DNA of 64,000 bases from positions 1-64,000 of the forward strand of contig JAFUIR010000015.1 in NCBI GenBank assembly GCA_017468395.1, written 5' to 3'. The position numbers and the translations under genes were made by a program. Numbering within the stretch: position 1 is the stretch's first letter; each line of letters starts with the position of its first letter. Origin of the DNA: Lachnospiraceae bacterium. GTDB taxonomy: Bacteria > Bacillota > Clostridia > Lachnospirales > Lachnospiraceae. This document shows, piece after piece, positions 8,142 through 17,658 of this stretch. The notes beneath the pieces are model-generated. The model saw nothing but the letters and a program-made list of their open reading frames with translations. It was not told the DNA's origin and searched no databases.

Positions 8142-10757
8142 TTAATCAAAACGTTCAACATCCATTTGTCCCAAAATCTCTACAATGAAATGTTCAAAAA
8201 CCTCTATTGCTTTTCCTTCATTTGCTTTTTCGCCCCAACTTCCAATGATATTCAATCCATCGCCCAACTCAATATAGAAGAAATATACCGTTCCATCTAT
8301 AATATCTGCATCTTCTTCCGAAATCGTAAAATATTTTACCACCGCATTATCAAATCGGATTTCTTTTATATTTTCCACGGGGTAATCCACTCTAAAGTAG
8401 GAATCGTCATATAGATTCTTCTGCCCCTGATAATACCGGTTAAAATCCCAATCCACAACTGACAATTGACAAATGTTTTCGGTAATAATATTTTCGGTAT
8501 TATCCGCATATCCGACATAGGGTAGGGACGGATCCCAGGATGTAGTTATGCAAAAGATGTTATCATTGTAATTAAGGGTGTACTTGGCAATATTTGTTGT
8601 AAACGAATACTTGCCATTAAAAGGTCCTGTAGGAACATATGTCGTTTCTACCACTTCTACATCATAACCCGTTTCTTCAGGTACAACCTCTCCAACCTTT
8701 CCATCAACAATCGGAACCGAAAAGTCAAATTTTGAGTCTACTCTTGTAGTAGGCAAGGCATCACCTTTAGAAACACCTGAACCTAAGACCACCGGAATAC
8801 GATACACCACCGTACCGTCTTCCTCTGTCACCAGATAATCAGACAAACCTTTTGTCCACTCTTTTGCGTGACTTCCTGTATATACGGTCATTCCTACATC
8901 TGCCACAGATGTGCCTTTCGTTTTAGGTCTGATTACAATTTCGCACACACCTTCCGTCTTCAAAACCTCCACAGTTCTTGTATAACTGTCCGTACGGCTG
9001 TTTGAACGAATATTTCCAGCAAGCATGCCATCCTGCTGATAATACTGATAACTGAATACCTTTTTACAAAGAAATCCCAGACCATCCTCATCTTTTCCTT
9101 CCAAAGAAAATTCCAGTCCGCCAACTTCATTTCCCTTTGCTTCATCCCAATCAAACATATAAATATACTGTTCTCGCCAATCTCCAAGGGCAGAAATGGC
9201 ATATTTTGTATCCTGCGCGTGCTGATAAACAGAGAAATCGCTTGCACTAAACTCAAGCAGATATTCAATATGCTCTGCCATCTCTTCCACGGTGGCTTTA
9301 GAATCTGTCGCTATGGTGCTGTCAAATTCCAGTGCCTTCCATGCATTATGTCCCGCCAACATATAAATCAATGTGGTATCTCTCATGTTCTGAAGAACTT
9401 CCATTTTCTTCTGGGTATTCTCTGTTGTCTCATAAAGCACTTTATAATAATAGAAGCTTCTTCTGGCAGCGTCCTGAATATGCAAATTGGAAGTTGCAGT
9501 TATTACACTGTCCACCTGGAAAGTCGTATAATTTTCTCCCAGCACTTCCTCTCCAATCATATCCATGGTATTAACCCAAAATTCTGTAGCCGTGGCATTA
9601 ATGCCGATACTTCCAGTTGCATCATTTGCCGCGCTGGTCAAATCTCCGATTATTACTTCTACAAGCCCTTCTGCTTTCTGCTCCAAAAGAGCATTCCACA
9701 TGGATTTTTCGCCGGAATTAATTTCCACAGTATCATCAAAAGCTTCGGTTAGGCTCTGGATGTCGATATTTCCCGTGCGACTAACCAACTCAATACCACG
9801 GGCTATGCTTTCGTTCATATTTTCCATGTTGGCATAATATTCCATGATTTTCAGCGACTCTTCCACTTGGGCTAATTTCTCTACCTTGCCTACCAGCGAA
9901 GCAGCCTTTGCTGACGCTGAATAATCCTTACAAAATTCTTCATTATAACCGGTCTCAGACTCCCCGTTTTCCGGATTCATTTTCGTAACATCGCCTCTGT
10001 ACTCAATCATCGTGAGGTACTTCATCCGATCTTTATGTGCTGCGATTTCAGCCATAGCAAGGTCAAGGTTCGGGTACATAATCTTCGATAGTGCAGCACG
10101 GTACTGTTCATAAGTGGCGGTACCGGATGCATAATCATAAATCGCCGTAGGTAATGCGTACAGTTTTCTTCCGATATCGGTAGCCTGTGCCAGCACTCTG
10201 GATGTTTCCGCATCATATTTATCCGCTGTCTGCCAATTCCACATCTTATAGGTCACATTATTATACATCGGGTCCGTAGCAGAATAGATATCCCAAACAC
10301 TTCTTGCCGGGATTACTCTAACCAATTCTCTTTTTCTGTCAAAAGTCGTATCAATACACAAATCCGTCATTGCTTCGATGTAGGGATAATATATCACATC
10401 TTTATAGGTGAAAGTCTCATAATCTCCAACCACAAACTCTGCATTTTTCACATCTCTGCGTGCAAAACTAATGGTTTCACCCGACTCATTTTGGTATTCC
10501 ACCAAAGGCGCCATGTTAAGCAAAGTTTCAGTTTCTATGTACAATGAATTATTGTGTTTAAAAAAAGTACCTTTAAACTTACCATTTGCTTCCACTGAAT
10601 ACATATCCACATAAATAAAAGTATCCCCTGCACCGAGCAGTTCCTTAGCCGAAACAGGCATATAGGGCGTGCACAGCATACTTATTACCAGTACAAACAT
10701 CAAAACATTTTTAAATGCATTCTTAAATATATCTTTAAAAAAGTTTTTCCTTTTCAT
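8142..10757 (-). CDS. Large secreted protein of unknown function
   Basis: An 871-residue protein with a clear signal peptide (hydrophobic FVLVISMLCTPYMPVSA, probable cleavage before KELLG). Residues about 45-150 (DTFIYVDMYSVEANGKFK ... ELVRVIPARSVWD) look like a stalk or copper-amine-oxidase N-terminal-like module found in clostridial surface proteins. The middle part (about 180-550) is mainly helical. The C-terminal 250 residues appear beta-rich (SFTTNIAKYTLNYNDNIFCI). There is no cell-wall sorting motif or second membrane segment, so it is probably released or non-covalently attached. It lies 12 bases after a lipoprotein gene and should be co-transcribed. I do not recognise the family. Confidence 0.75.
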   Translation of the reverse strand: MKRKNFFKDIFKNAFKNVLMFVLVISMLCTPYMPVSAKELLGAGDTFIYVDMYSVEANGKFKGTFFKHNNSLYIETETLLNMAPLVEYQNESGETISFARRDVKNAEFVVGDYETFTYKDVIYYPYIEAMTDLCIDTTFDRKRELVRVIPARSVWDIYSATDPMYNNVTYKMWNWQTADKYDAETSRVLAQATDIGRKLYALPTAIYDYASGTATYEQYRAALSKIMYPNLDLAMAEIAAHKDRMKYLTMIEYRGDVTKMNPENGESETGYNEEFCKDYSASAKAASLVGKVEKLAQVEESLKIMEYYANMENMNESIARGIELVSRTGNIDIQSLTEAFDDTVEINSGEKSMWNALLEQKAEGLVEVIIGDLTSAANDATGSIGINATATEFWVNTMDMIGEEVLGENYTTFQVDSVITATSNLHIQDAARRSFYYYKVLYETTENTQKKMEVLQNMRDTTLIYMLAGHNAWKALEFDSTIATDSKATVEEMAEHIEYLLEFSASDFSVYQHAQDTKYAISALGDWREQYIYMFDWDEAKGNEVGGLEFSLEGKDEDGLGFLCKKVFSYQYYQQDGMLAGNIRSNSRTDSYTRTVEVLKTEGVCEIVIRPKTKGTSVADVGMTVYTGSHAKEWTKGLSDYLVTEEDGTVVYRIPVVLGSGVSKGDALPTTRVDSKFDFSVPIVDGKVGEVVPEETGYDVEVVETTYVPTGPFNGKYSFTTNIAKYTLNYNDNIFCITTSWDPSLPYVGYADNTENIITENICQLSVVDWDFNRYYQGQKNLYDDSYFRVDYPVENIKEIRFDNAVVKYFTISEEDADIIDGTVYFFYIELGDGLNIIGSWGEKANEGKAIEVFEHFIVEILGQMDVERFD

Positions 10758-10769
10758 TTTCAGTCTCCT

Positions 10770-11528
10770 TTACTCAATACTGTAAAGACCACCGGTAATG
10801 GCATCGTATAGTTCCTTCGTCCATTCTATTGTCCGGAAACTTCCAATCTCAATTACTGTTACGTCCAAAGTTTTTTCTATTGTTTCAACCTCACCGTTTT
10901 CAATAGTTTTTGCTAATGAATCAAGCATTACATCGATTTCCTCTTGGGAAGCATCTGCAGCAAGTTGTGCTTCCGCTTCCTTCAATGCTTCTGCTGCATT
11001 GGGATATGTCACTGTAACATTGCAAACTCCATCTTCCACACGGTTAATTATAATATCTGTTTTGTTCAAAATTGCGTTACTTACCCTGGAAGCTGCATCA
11101 AGTTCTTCTTCCGGCACAATATAGTTCAGTGCGGAGTCAAACACTGCTTTCATATCTTCCATCAGTTCTGCCGCATCAAGTTCCTCTCCCACAAGTGTAT
11201 CTGCTTCCTCTGTTTCCGGTTCACTCTCAAAAGATTCTTCCGGTGAACTTTCTGTTTCCATGGTGTTTTCCGGTTCACTTGCACTTTCCGGTTCACTCTC
11301 TACTTCCGGTTCGCTCTCACTTACAGGCTCGCTCTCCGTCTTGCTTCCGGGTTCCTCAGTACTTTCCGGTTCAGAAACACTTTCTGATTCATAAGCGCTT
11401 TCCACTTCAACAGTTGATTCCTTTTTCGGAATAGAAGTTTTCCCATTACTTTCTTTTTGTTTTCCGCATGCCGCACATAAAGCCATAAGCATACAAATCA
11501 TGAGTACATAAGCCACTCTTCTTTTCAT
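10770..11528 (-). CDS. Lipoprotein with Ser/Glu/Pro-rich linker
   Basis: A 252-residue lipoprotein with lipobox LCAACG after a hydrophobic segment. Residues about 35-120 are a low-complexity linker of Ser-Glu-Pro repeats (ESEPVSESEPEVESEPESAS), which probably spans the cell wall. The C-terminal domain (about 120-252; SALNYIVPEEELDAASRVSN ... SFRTIEWTKELYDAITGGLY) has the look of small DUF-type extracytoplasmic domains of lipoproteins. It is the first gene of a two-gene unit with the 871-residue secreted protein, so the two may form a surface complex. Confidence 0.75.
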   Translation of the reverse strand: MKRRVAYVLMICMLMALCAACGKQKESNGKTSIPKKESTVEVESAYESESVSEPESTEEPGSKTESEPVSESEPEVESEPESASEPENTMETESSPEESFESEPETEEADTLVGEELDAAELMEDMKAVFDSALNYIVPEEELDAASRVSNAILNKTDIIINRVEDGVCNVTVTYPNAAEALKEAEAQLAADASQEEIDVMLDSLAKTIENGEVETIEKTLDVTVIEIGSFRTIEWTKELYDAITGGLYSIE

Positions 11529-11556
11529 AGTTTCTCTCCTTGCTGTCTGGCGCTAA

Positions 11557-11617
11557 AAATAGTTCTTTTGTACTATTTCTTAAATCATATTATATATTTT
11601 GCAGCACAAATTTGCAA
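11557..11617 (-). promoter_or_regulatory. Promoter with downstream inverted repeat
   Basis: On the minus strand TTGCAA (11617-11612), 17 bases, TATAAT (11594-11589). An inverted repeat AAATAGT/ACTATTT (11557-11578) lies just downstream, where a repressor could block initiation. Confidence 0.6.
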
Positions 11618-11651
11618 CTATTACAGCGTTCTCAGTGGAGGGATTTCCACA

Positions 11652-11698
11652 AGAAAAGAAGTGCTCCATTCCCTTTTGGAACAGACCACTTCTTTTCT
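11652..11698 (-). terminator. Terminator of the 47-residue protein gene
   Basis: AGAAAAGAAGTG pairs perfectly with CACTTCTTTTCT; the A/T-rich stem can act in both directions. It lies 34 bases beyond the stop at 11732. Confidence 0.65.
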
Positions 11699-11731
11699 AT
11701 TGTATAATTATTAATCTACACTGTACTGCAA

Positions 11732-11875
11732 TTATGCATACAGGGAACATTTATATCTGATTTTGCGGTAAATCTTCCACACAATAATTGCAGGAATGGA
11801 CAACAGCATATAGAGGCTGCTGATAACTCCCACTGCTCCGCCTACGATAATAATAATCCACATTACAATATTCAT
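11732..11875 (-). CDS. 47-residue membrane protein
   Basis: A short ORF with a strong ribosome site (GAAAGAGGAAAAA before ATG). The product begins MNIVMWIIIIVGGAVGVISS, continues as a hydrophobic span to about residue 35 and ends in a basic tail (WKIYRKIRYKCSLYA). The clean Shine-Dalgarno, the terminator right after it and the classic span-plus-basic-tail design support a real gene. Function unknown. Confidence 0.65.
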   Translation of the reverse strand: MNIVMWIIIIVGGAVGVISSLYMLLSIPAIIVWKIYRKIRYKCSLYA

Positions 11876-11985
11876 TTTTTCCTCTTTCCGCACTATTTCG
11901 TGCCCGTATCATAAATTTTCATTACAAAATATGCACGCAAATAACGCCCTGCCACTCAGAGCCTGCCTGCATAGTCAACCCATAT

Positions 11986-12396
11986 TTATGCTACGATACG
12001 CTTCTCGCCATCCTTGGCGTGAATAAAGCGGATAATATACGCTTCCCGCCTTTTGGCTCTCTCTTCATACCCACTGAGAGCCCTATAAATAGTAAGGAAA
12101 AAAATCGGCAGAACTGCCGTTAATAATACACAGAAAATTTCGAGTGTCCGGCTCAATCTTCCCGCTCCGTTTTTTTGACGAATTTGAGCCTGAATGAACC
12201 TTGTGTCCTGGCCTGCCGTCTCTCTGGTCCAAACTTTTTGGCTTGCCTCACTGGCAGGGGCACAAATTACGTTTGCTTTCTCCTGCCTGAAACTTAACAC
12301 ATGAGAGGACATTTTCGGACAGATTGCCGCCAACAGTGCTACGCAAAATGTAATACACAATATAAACTTTTTCCAAGCCATTTTATTTTGCAACAC
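11986..12396 (-). CDS. Small two-span membrane protein
   Basis: A 136-residue protein with a hydrophobic segment near the N-terminus (about 9-30, KKFILCITFCVALLAAIC), an extracytoplasmic loop of about 60 residues, and a second span (about 87-108, CVLLTAVLPIFFLTIYRAL). The tail is charged (YEERAKRREAYIIRFIHAKD). It could be a divisome-like or envelope protein, but I see no family signature. Its promoter side faces the terminator at 12424-12451. Confidence 0.55.
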   Translation of the reverse strand: MLQNKMAWKKFILCITFCVALLAAICPKMSSHVLSFRQEKANVICAPASEASQKVWTRETAGQDTRFIQAQIRQKNGAGRLSRTLEIFCVLLTAVLPIFFLTIYRALSGYEERAKRREAYIIRFIHAKDGEKRIVA

Positions 12397-12423
12397 TTTA
12401 CAGACCTACCTTAACTCAAAACT

Positions 12424-12451
12424 ACAGCCCCATTTTACCAAATGAGGCTGT
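12424..12451 (-). terminator. Terminator of the MFS-GH2 gene
   Basis: ACAGCCCCATTT pairs with AAATGAGGCTGT (one mismatch), 48 bases beyond the stop at 12500. The T-tract on the minus strand is modest (TAGTTTTGAG). Confidence 0.5.
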
Positions 12452-12499
12452 TTTCCGCAACGATATACTTCTTATGTTCCCACAAATTTTACATGCTTT

Positions 12500-15478
12500 T
12501 TACAAAACTCTTTCAAACTCCTCATAGATGCGTTTGCTTAAATTCTGCATTCTTTCTTTATTTACCTTACATACCTTGCGGTCGTAAGTGTAGAACCCGT
12601 TTACTTCGTCTTCCACGTCGCTCAGCTGGGTGTAAACACTGCCGCACAGCCCATTTCCCATGCTGGAAAGCACCATCGCTTCGTAAGATTCTACAATGCG
12701 GTTTGTCAGTTCATCTGCATCCTTGCAAAATCCATAACCATGCTGATTATATAGACTGAAAGAATGCTCCGCAAGCACTCTGGAATAACCGCCAAACTCT
12801 GAAAGAACATGAGGTTTCTCCGTTTCAGGCAGTGGTTCATTTCTAAAGTACACATGACTGCTTTCCACATCACTTTTTTCTGTGCGAAACCATCCTGACG
12901 CAGTATCAAAAATTCTGGTACTGTCAATTTTCTTCACTTCTTCATACATGGTATCGCTGTCAAACTGCCCCCAGCCCTCATTAAAAATAGTATAATAGAC
13001 AATGCAGGGATGATTGTACAACTGCTCCAATACTCCTTTCATATGCGCCATCCAAAGTGCCCGTCTTTTCTTGGACACAGTTCTGCCCTTCGGAACCTTA
13101 TCCGCCAGACCGATGGTGGGCAGCGCCGTATCCCTTGTAAAGGAATATCTGCCGCTGTTTACCATATCCTGCATTACAAGCATGCCTAACTTGTCGCAGT
13201 AATAATAAAAACATTCCGGTTCTACTTTTATATGCTTTCTAAGACAATTAAGCCCCAGTTCCTTCATGGCTTTGATATCAAATTCGTAACCTTTTTCAGA
13301 AGCCGGCAAATAAATACCGTCACTATAATATCCTTGATCCAAAACTGCGTGCAGGAAAATAGGCTTACCATTTAAGCAAATCCGGTTTTTCTTGCCTACT
13401 TTTTCGATGGAAACCCTGCGCAGGGCAAAGTAAGATGTCACTTCATCTGCTCCGGCTTTTATCGTCATATTATAAAGATAAGGTGTATCCGGTGTCCAAA
13501 GTTTTGGCTCTACGCCTTCTTCTTTTAGGTCAATACGGATACTACTGCCGCTTGCGCTTTTTCTTATCGCACCTTTCTCCGTTTGCACCGTTACTTCCCA
13601 ACTTTCCGACTCTGTATCTGCTTCCAATGTAACGCCCGACAAATCAGGAGTAATACGGATTCCCTTTATATACTTTTCAGGCACACTCTCCAGCCATACG
13701 CTCTGCCAGATTCCACTGATGGGCGTGTACCACATCTCGCCTCGTTTGCGGCATTGTTTTCCGTAAGGATAATCCCACGAAAGAGCATCTGTCACCTTTA
13801 CCTGCAGCAGATTCTCGCCCTCTTTATAGGCATCCGTCACATCAAAGGTAAAGGCCAAATAGCCGTCTTCGTGACTTCCCACAAGTTTGCCGTTTAAATA
13901 CACCTGCGCCGCCTGGTCTACCGCACCAAAGTGAATCAAAAGTCTGTCCTTCATAAATCCTTCCGGCAACGTAAATTTCCTGGTAAAAGTCATATGCTTT
14001 TCACTGCCGTAACTTCCCGTTTTTCCCTCATAACCGGAAAGCACAGACTGAGGCGGATAAGGCACCTTGAGCCCCTCCTCCCACTGACCGTTCAAACTGT
14101 AAAAAGAATCCCTTCGAAGTTGGGGTCTGGGGTACTCACTAAAAGGAACAGATGAATTTTCATCCCCAAAGTCTGTCGAAAGATTTCTATGTTCTCTTCG
14201 AATCATGCGAAAATATAGTTTTAACACAATCAGCAAAACTACTGCCACCCCAAAGGCCGCCGCAAAAATGTTGGTATTCGGTAAAAAGGACTCCGTGCCA
14301 TCGCTGTTTACAATCTTTTCTGCCCCTCTAAGCACAAATGCACCTACCGCCGGACCCACAATACCCGGCACAAATACCTGTCCGAAAATGCGGATTCCTT
14401 GAAAAAGCCCCGCTTTTTCTTCCGGGATTAGTCCCTTAATTCTGGCACCAAAAACAGCCATGCCCGCCAAATATCCTGACATCATGCACAGCGAACCGGC
14501 AAACACCAAACCCGTACTTTTGCAAAAATACAAAAGCACATAACCAAACATCAACACCCAAACGCATGAAAAAACACATCTGCGAAATCCTAATTGGTCA
14601 TAAAGTTTGCCCACCACAAAAGTAACCATTGCCGCCAAAATAATGGCCGGTGCCATCACAAGCACATAATCCGTCATCTGCAAACTGACTTCATAATACA
14701 AAATCAGATAAGGCATAAACACATTGATAGAAATGCAAAATACCGCAAATGCCACAACTGTCAAATACAAAAGCAAATGCTCCTTAACCACAGCCGGTTT
14801 GAAACTATAAAGCAGATTGGCCAAATACTTACTGTTTTCTTCCCTTTTAACGCCCTTCTCTTCAATTAAAAACAGCCCCAAAACACCGATAACAAGGACG
14901 CTGATACCGATTATCAGGAAAATCCACGTCCAACTGGATTCCTTGTCCAAATCAAAGGCCATAAAGCCCCCAAAAACCGCTAAAATGGACACCAGTGGCA
15001 TCATCGCATTAATACCTTCTATAGCACCACGGTTGGAATCATCACCACTTTCTGTCAGCCAGGCATTAAAGCAGGCATCGTTGGCACAAGAACCGAAGAA
15101 CGTCATAACGCAGTCCAGCAAAATAACCAGATTTACCCCAAGAGCTGCCGCAGACACCACACTTCCCGTCAGCGCTGTAAGATATTCCATTTTCAGCAGG
15201 CAAAACGCCATGATGGAAATGCCCCAAAAAATGTAACCGCCACTGATAAAGATTTTTCTCTTGCCCACTTTGTCAGAAAACGCCCCGATTACCAGCGTCG
15301 TCACCGTTGCCATTACTGCGCTGGCACCTACCATGAGGGAAATCTCTGCTGCGGAGGCCTTGAAAATTTTGTAAATAAACACGTTAAAATACATATTTTC
15401 CACTACCCACGCAACTTGTCCCATGAGACTAAATATTACAAGTGCAATCCAAAATTTCTTTTTCAATTTTCCCTGCAT
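12500..15478 (-). CDS. Fusion of MFS transporter and GH2 glycoside hydrolase, 992 aa
   Basis: One uninterrupted frame encodes two enzymes. Residues about 1-425 are a 12-span major facilitator transporter: the loop 2-3 motif GAFSDKVGKRKIF is present and the last spans end at VVLLIVLKLYFRMIRREHRN. A short linker leads into a GH2 protein (about 440-992). This has a jelly-roll sugar-binding domain (HFGAVDQAAQVYLNGKLVG), an Ig-like domain and a TIM barrel with NEGWGQF (acid/base Glu about 834) and SEFGG (nucleophile Glu about 894). Start chosen at 15478 because GGGAGG lies seven bases before it. With an even number of spans the GH2 part should be cytoplasmic, so an imported glycoside could be cleaved at the transporter exit. 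Beta-glucuronide or beta-galactoside substrates are both possible. Confidence 0.88.
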   Translation of the reverse strand: MQGKLKKKFWIALVIFSLMGQVAWVVENMYFNVFIYKIFKASAAEISLMVGASAVMATVTTLVIGAFSDKVGKRKIFISGGYIFWGISIMAFCLLKMEYLTALTGSVVSAAALGVNLVILLDCVMTFFGSCANDACFNAWLTESGDDSNRGAIEGINAMMPLVSILAVFGGFMAFDLDKESSWTWIFLIIGISVLVIGVLGLFLIEEKGVKREENSKYLANLLYSFKPAVVKEHLLLYLTVVAFAVFCISINVFMPYLILYYEVSLQMTDYVLVMAPAIILAAMVTFVVGKLYDQLGFRRCVFSCVWVLMFGYVLLYFCKSTGLVFAGSLCMMSGYLAGMAVFGARIKGLIPEEKAGLFQGIRIFGQVFVPGIVGPAVGAFVLRGAEKIVNSDGTESFLPNTNIFAAAFGVAVVLLIVLKLYFRMIRREHRNLSTDFGDENSSVPFSEYPRPQLRRDSFYSLNGQWEEGLKVPYPPQSVLSGYEGKTGSYGSEKHMTFTRKFTLPEGFMKDRLLIHFGAVDQAAQVYLNGKLVGSHEDGYLAFTFDVTDAYKEGENLLQVKVTDALSWDYPYGKQCRKRGEMWYTPISGIWQSVWLESVPEKYIKGIRITPDLSGVTLEADTESESWEVTVQTEKGAIRKSASGSSIRIDLKEEGVEPKLWTPDTPYLYNMTIKAGADEVTSYFALRRVSIEKVGKKNRICLNGKPIFLHAVLDQGYYSDGIYLPASEKGYEFDIKAMKELGLNCLRKHIKVEPECFYYYCDKLGMLVMQDMVNSGRYSFTRDTALPTIGLADKVPKGRTVSKKRRALWMAHMKGVLEQLYNHPCIVYYTIFNEGWGQFDSDTMYEEVKKIDSTRIFDTASGWFRTEKSDVESSHVYFRNEPLPETEKPHVLSEFGGYSRVLAEHSFSLYNQHGYGFCKDADELTNRIVESYEAMVLSSMGNGLCGSVYTQLSDVEDEVNGFYTYDRKVCKVNKERMQNLSKRIYEEFERVL

Positions 15479-15553
15479 ATCCATTCCTCCCATAAATTCC
15501 TTGTGCATAACTTGAAAGCACAGCAAGTTCCGCCCATCTACGGTGTCTTGCTC

Positions 15554-15973
15554 TTATTTTTTCTTGGTTGCCGTATCAATACTCTTGCCGAAAACAATAA
15601 ATCTGTCATACAAATACTCTGTCACAAAATTAATAATCATTGTTCCTGCCAAAACTAAATATTCATTCCAGCCCACGCTTTCACCCGTAAGAACAGCAGT
15701 CCACCATGTAGACAAAGGCGTAAAAATCACATAAAACACAGCCACTTTCATCATCGCAACAGGAATGTTGTTTGCTGAATAGAAAGTGAATTTGCGGTTC
15801 AATGTGAAGTTCCACAGTACTGACAAAACAAGCGACACCAGATAGGAAATCCAATGTTCCAAATGCAAGACCTCTTCCATAAGAGTAAAACTCGCCACTT
15901 GAATAATGCCCGCACTTGCGGAAAAAAGCACAAATTTCACTGTTCTGATTATTTCCTTTTTCGTATTAGCCAT
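15554..15973 (-). CDS. GtrA-like membrane protein
   Basis: A 139-residue protein with four hydrophobic segments and the GtrA-family features FVLFSASAGIIQVASFTLM, an NFTLNRKFTF motif after the second span, and the ending TEYLYDRFIVFGKS. GtrA proteins assist transfer of lipid-linked sugars across the membrane for envelope polysaccharides. It is immediately upstream of the MFS-GH2 gene (about 75 bases), so the two may be co-transcribed. Any functional link is unclear. Confidence 0.85.
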   Translation of the reverse strand: MANTKKEIIRTVKFVLFSASAGIIQVASFTLMEEVLHLEHWISYLVSLVLSVLWNFTLNRKFTFYSANNIPVAMMKVAVFYVIFTPLSTWWTAVLTGESVGWNEYLVLAGTMIINFVTEYLYDRFIVFGKSIDTATKKK

Positions 15974-16014
15974 AGTATTTCTCCTTCGTTTCTTTGTTTA
16001 TTGTATAGTTGAAC

Positions 16015-16533
16015 TCAGCATTTCATTTCATACTGATATTCCAAGCGTTCCTCATGGGATGACTTGTTCTTCCGGCCTTCATTTACTGCGGTTCTTATCA
16101 TCCCCAATTTTTCCATGGTTTTGTAGGAACCGATATTTTCCGCATCGCAGTGGGCAATAAAGTGCTTCACTCCAAGTTCATTTCTTGCATATTCCACAAG
16201 TGCCTTTGCTGCCTCACAGGCAAACCCTTGCCTCCAATAATTTTTGTGCAAAATCCACCCAAGTTCGCCGGTGGAATTCTCGTCCACACATACGCTCACC
16301 GCACCAATCTGCTTATCTTCAAAAAGAATCGCAAACTCGTAACTGCATTGCGCCTCGCTCGCCCACTCTTTATCTACACTTTGAAGAAACTCTATGGTTT
16401 CCTCGATTGTATCATTGGGCAAAAACACCATATACTTTGTATTTTCAATATCCGAAGCATACTCATGGACAGTTTCCAAATACTGCATACCAAGCGGCCT
16501 TAAGACCAGTCTCCGGGTTTCAATTTCAATCAT
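16015..16533 (-). CDS. GNAT family N-acetyltransferase (RimJ/RimL-like)
   Basis: A 172-residue acetyltransferase of the RimJ/RimL type: start MIEIETRRLVLRPLGMQYLE, acetyl-CoA region GELGWILHKNYWRQGFACEA, and the typical AHCDAENIGSYKTMEKLGM near the C-terminus. Start and stop of the two adjacent GNAT genes share one base (TAATG), so they are translationally coupled. Substrate unknown; such proteins acetylate ribosomal N-termini or small amines. Confidence 0.9.
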   Translation of the reverse strand: MIEIETRRLVLRPLGMQYLETVHEYASDIENTKYMVFLPNDTIEETIEFLQSVDKEWASEAQCSYEFAILFEDKQIGAVSVCVDENSTGELGWILHKNYWRQGFACEAAKALVEYARNELGVKHFIAHCDAENIGSYKTMEKLGMIRTAVNEGRKNKSSHEERLEYQYEMKC

Positions 16534-17063
16534 TATTTCACTTCCTCCAAATCCAATTCAAAAATACCGCCGTCAAAAATAATGTCGTTCCCCCCGGCGT
16601 CTTTATAAAAGGATACTTTTTCCTCCCCAACCTGCTTGAATCCCAGAGATTTTAGCAAGCCTACCGACGGCAGATTATTTATAGCCGTCCCCGCTGAAAA
16701 TCTCGTTATGCCAAGGTCATGCAGATGGTTAAATAGAGCCAAGTGACTTTCCTTTGCATACTCTTTCCCACAATAATCGGAATGAAAGCAATATCCGATT
16801 TCATATCCATTATCCCGTATGTTAAAGGCAATGTATCCAATAATTCTCTCGTGGAGGCACACTGCGAAAAACATGTGCTCCATTCCGCTGTTCGCTTTTG
16901 CCCATCTGGCTATTCTTTCCCGCACATCGGCTTCCTCGGTAATATGGGGCATATCGTACTGCGCATATTTCGACCGGTTAAAATCCTCCCAAATTTCTTT
17001 CATGCTTTCCCAATCGTTCTCAGTTATATGTCTAATATGTAATCTTTCTGTCGTTAGTAACAT
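16533..17063 (-). CDS. GNAT family N-acetyltransferase
   Basis: A 176-residue RimJ/RimL-like acetyltransferase: TTERLHIRHITENDWESMKE at the start, the acetyl-CoA site EIGYCFHSDYCGKEYAKESH, and TAINNLPSVGLLKSLGFKQV. It is a distant relative of the gene that follows rather than a recent duplicate. It lies in a run of small accessory genes on the same strand. Substrate cannot be deduced. Confidence 0.9.
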   Translation of the reverse strand: MLLTTERLHIRHITENDWESMKEIWEDFNRSKYAQYDMPHITEEADVRERIARWAKANSGMEHMFFAVCLHERIIGYIAFNIRDNGYEIGYCFHSDYCGKEYAKESHLALFNHLHDLGITRFSAGTAINNLPSVGLLKSLGFKQVGEEKVSFYKDAGGNDIIFDGGIFELDLEEVK

Positions 17064-17079
17064 TTAAAACTCCTATCTG

Positions 17080-17658
17080 TTAATCTTCAAATTCCTCTAA
17101 AAATTCAGAAAAATTGCCACGAAGAAAATGTCTGTATTCCGGATGCTCTACAGCTTCTTCATATTCTTTTTTTATCGTTTTTCTATTCCATTCTCGCATT
17201 TTCTCTGTCATTTCTTCATACCGCATTATTGATATAAGACCATTCTTTTCAGCTTCTAAAATGGCGGTATATGCGTCAGGAATAAACTCCACATCTGATA
17301 TCTTTACCGATATATCAGTCGAAGTTACGTCAGGAATATTGGTTTGAAAATTAGATTCAGTAATTTCATCAACCATATAAATATACCCAGATACTCCTTT
17401 ATATGTTTTTTCAAGTGCATTAGGATAATATTCCTCTATACGTTGCTTACCCTCTTTTCTAAAACCATATGCCGCCCATTTTTGCCAAATCCCGTTATAT
17501 GAAAAATTTGTTTCTTTACAGTATTTTTCAACAGCATTGCTTAGATATACCAGTACATTTTCGCGTTTTTTCGAAAAGTAAATTAAGGGTATTCCATGAT
17601 TAGAAGTTCTTGGTTCAAGCACCTCAATATCTTTAATTTCTGAAGCATGATAATACAT
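17080..17658 (-). CDS. Conserved-looking hypothetical protein
   Basis: A 192-residue acidic protein starting MYYHASEIKDIEVLEPRTSN. The opening, with a YHAS motif, then EPR and a following GIPLIYFS, is reminiscent of small ADP-ribosyltransferase-like folds, but I cannot confirm conserved catalytic residues. The C-terminal part is helical and rich in Glu and Arg. It lies 16 bases upstream of the GNAT pair and is probably co-transcribed. Function unknown. Confidence 0.6.
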   Translation of the reverse strand: MYYHASEIKDIEVLEPRTSNHGIPLIYFSKKRENVLVYLSNAVEKYCKETNFSYNGIWQKWAAYGFRKEGKQRIEEYYPNALEKTYKGVSGYIYMVDEITESNFQTNIPDVTSTDISVKISDVEFIPDAYTAILEAEKNGLISIMRYEEMTEKMREWNRKTIKKEYEEAVEHPEYRHFLRGNFSEFLEEFED

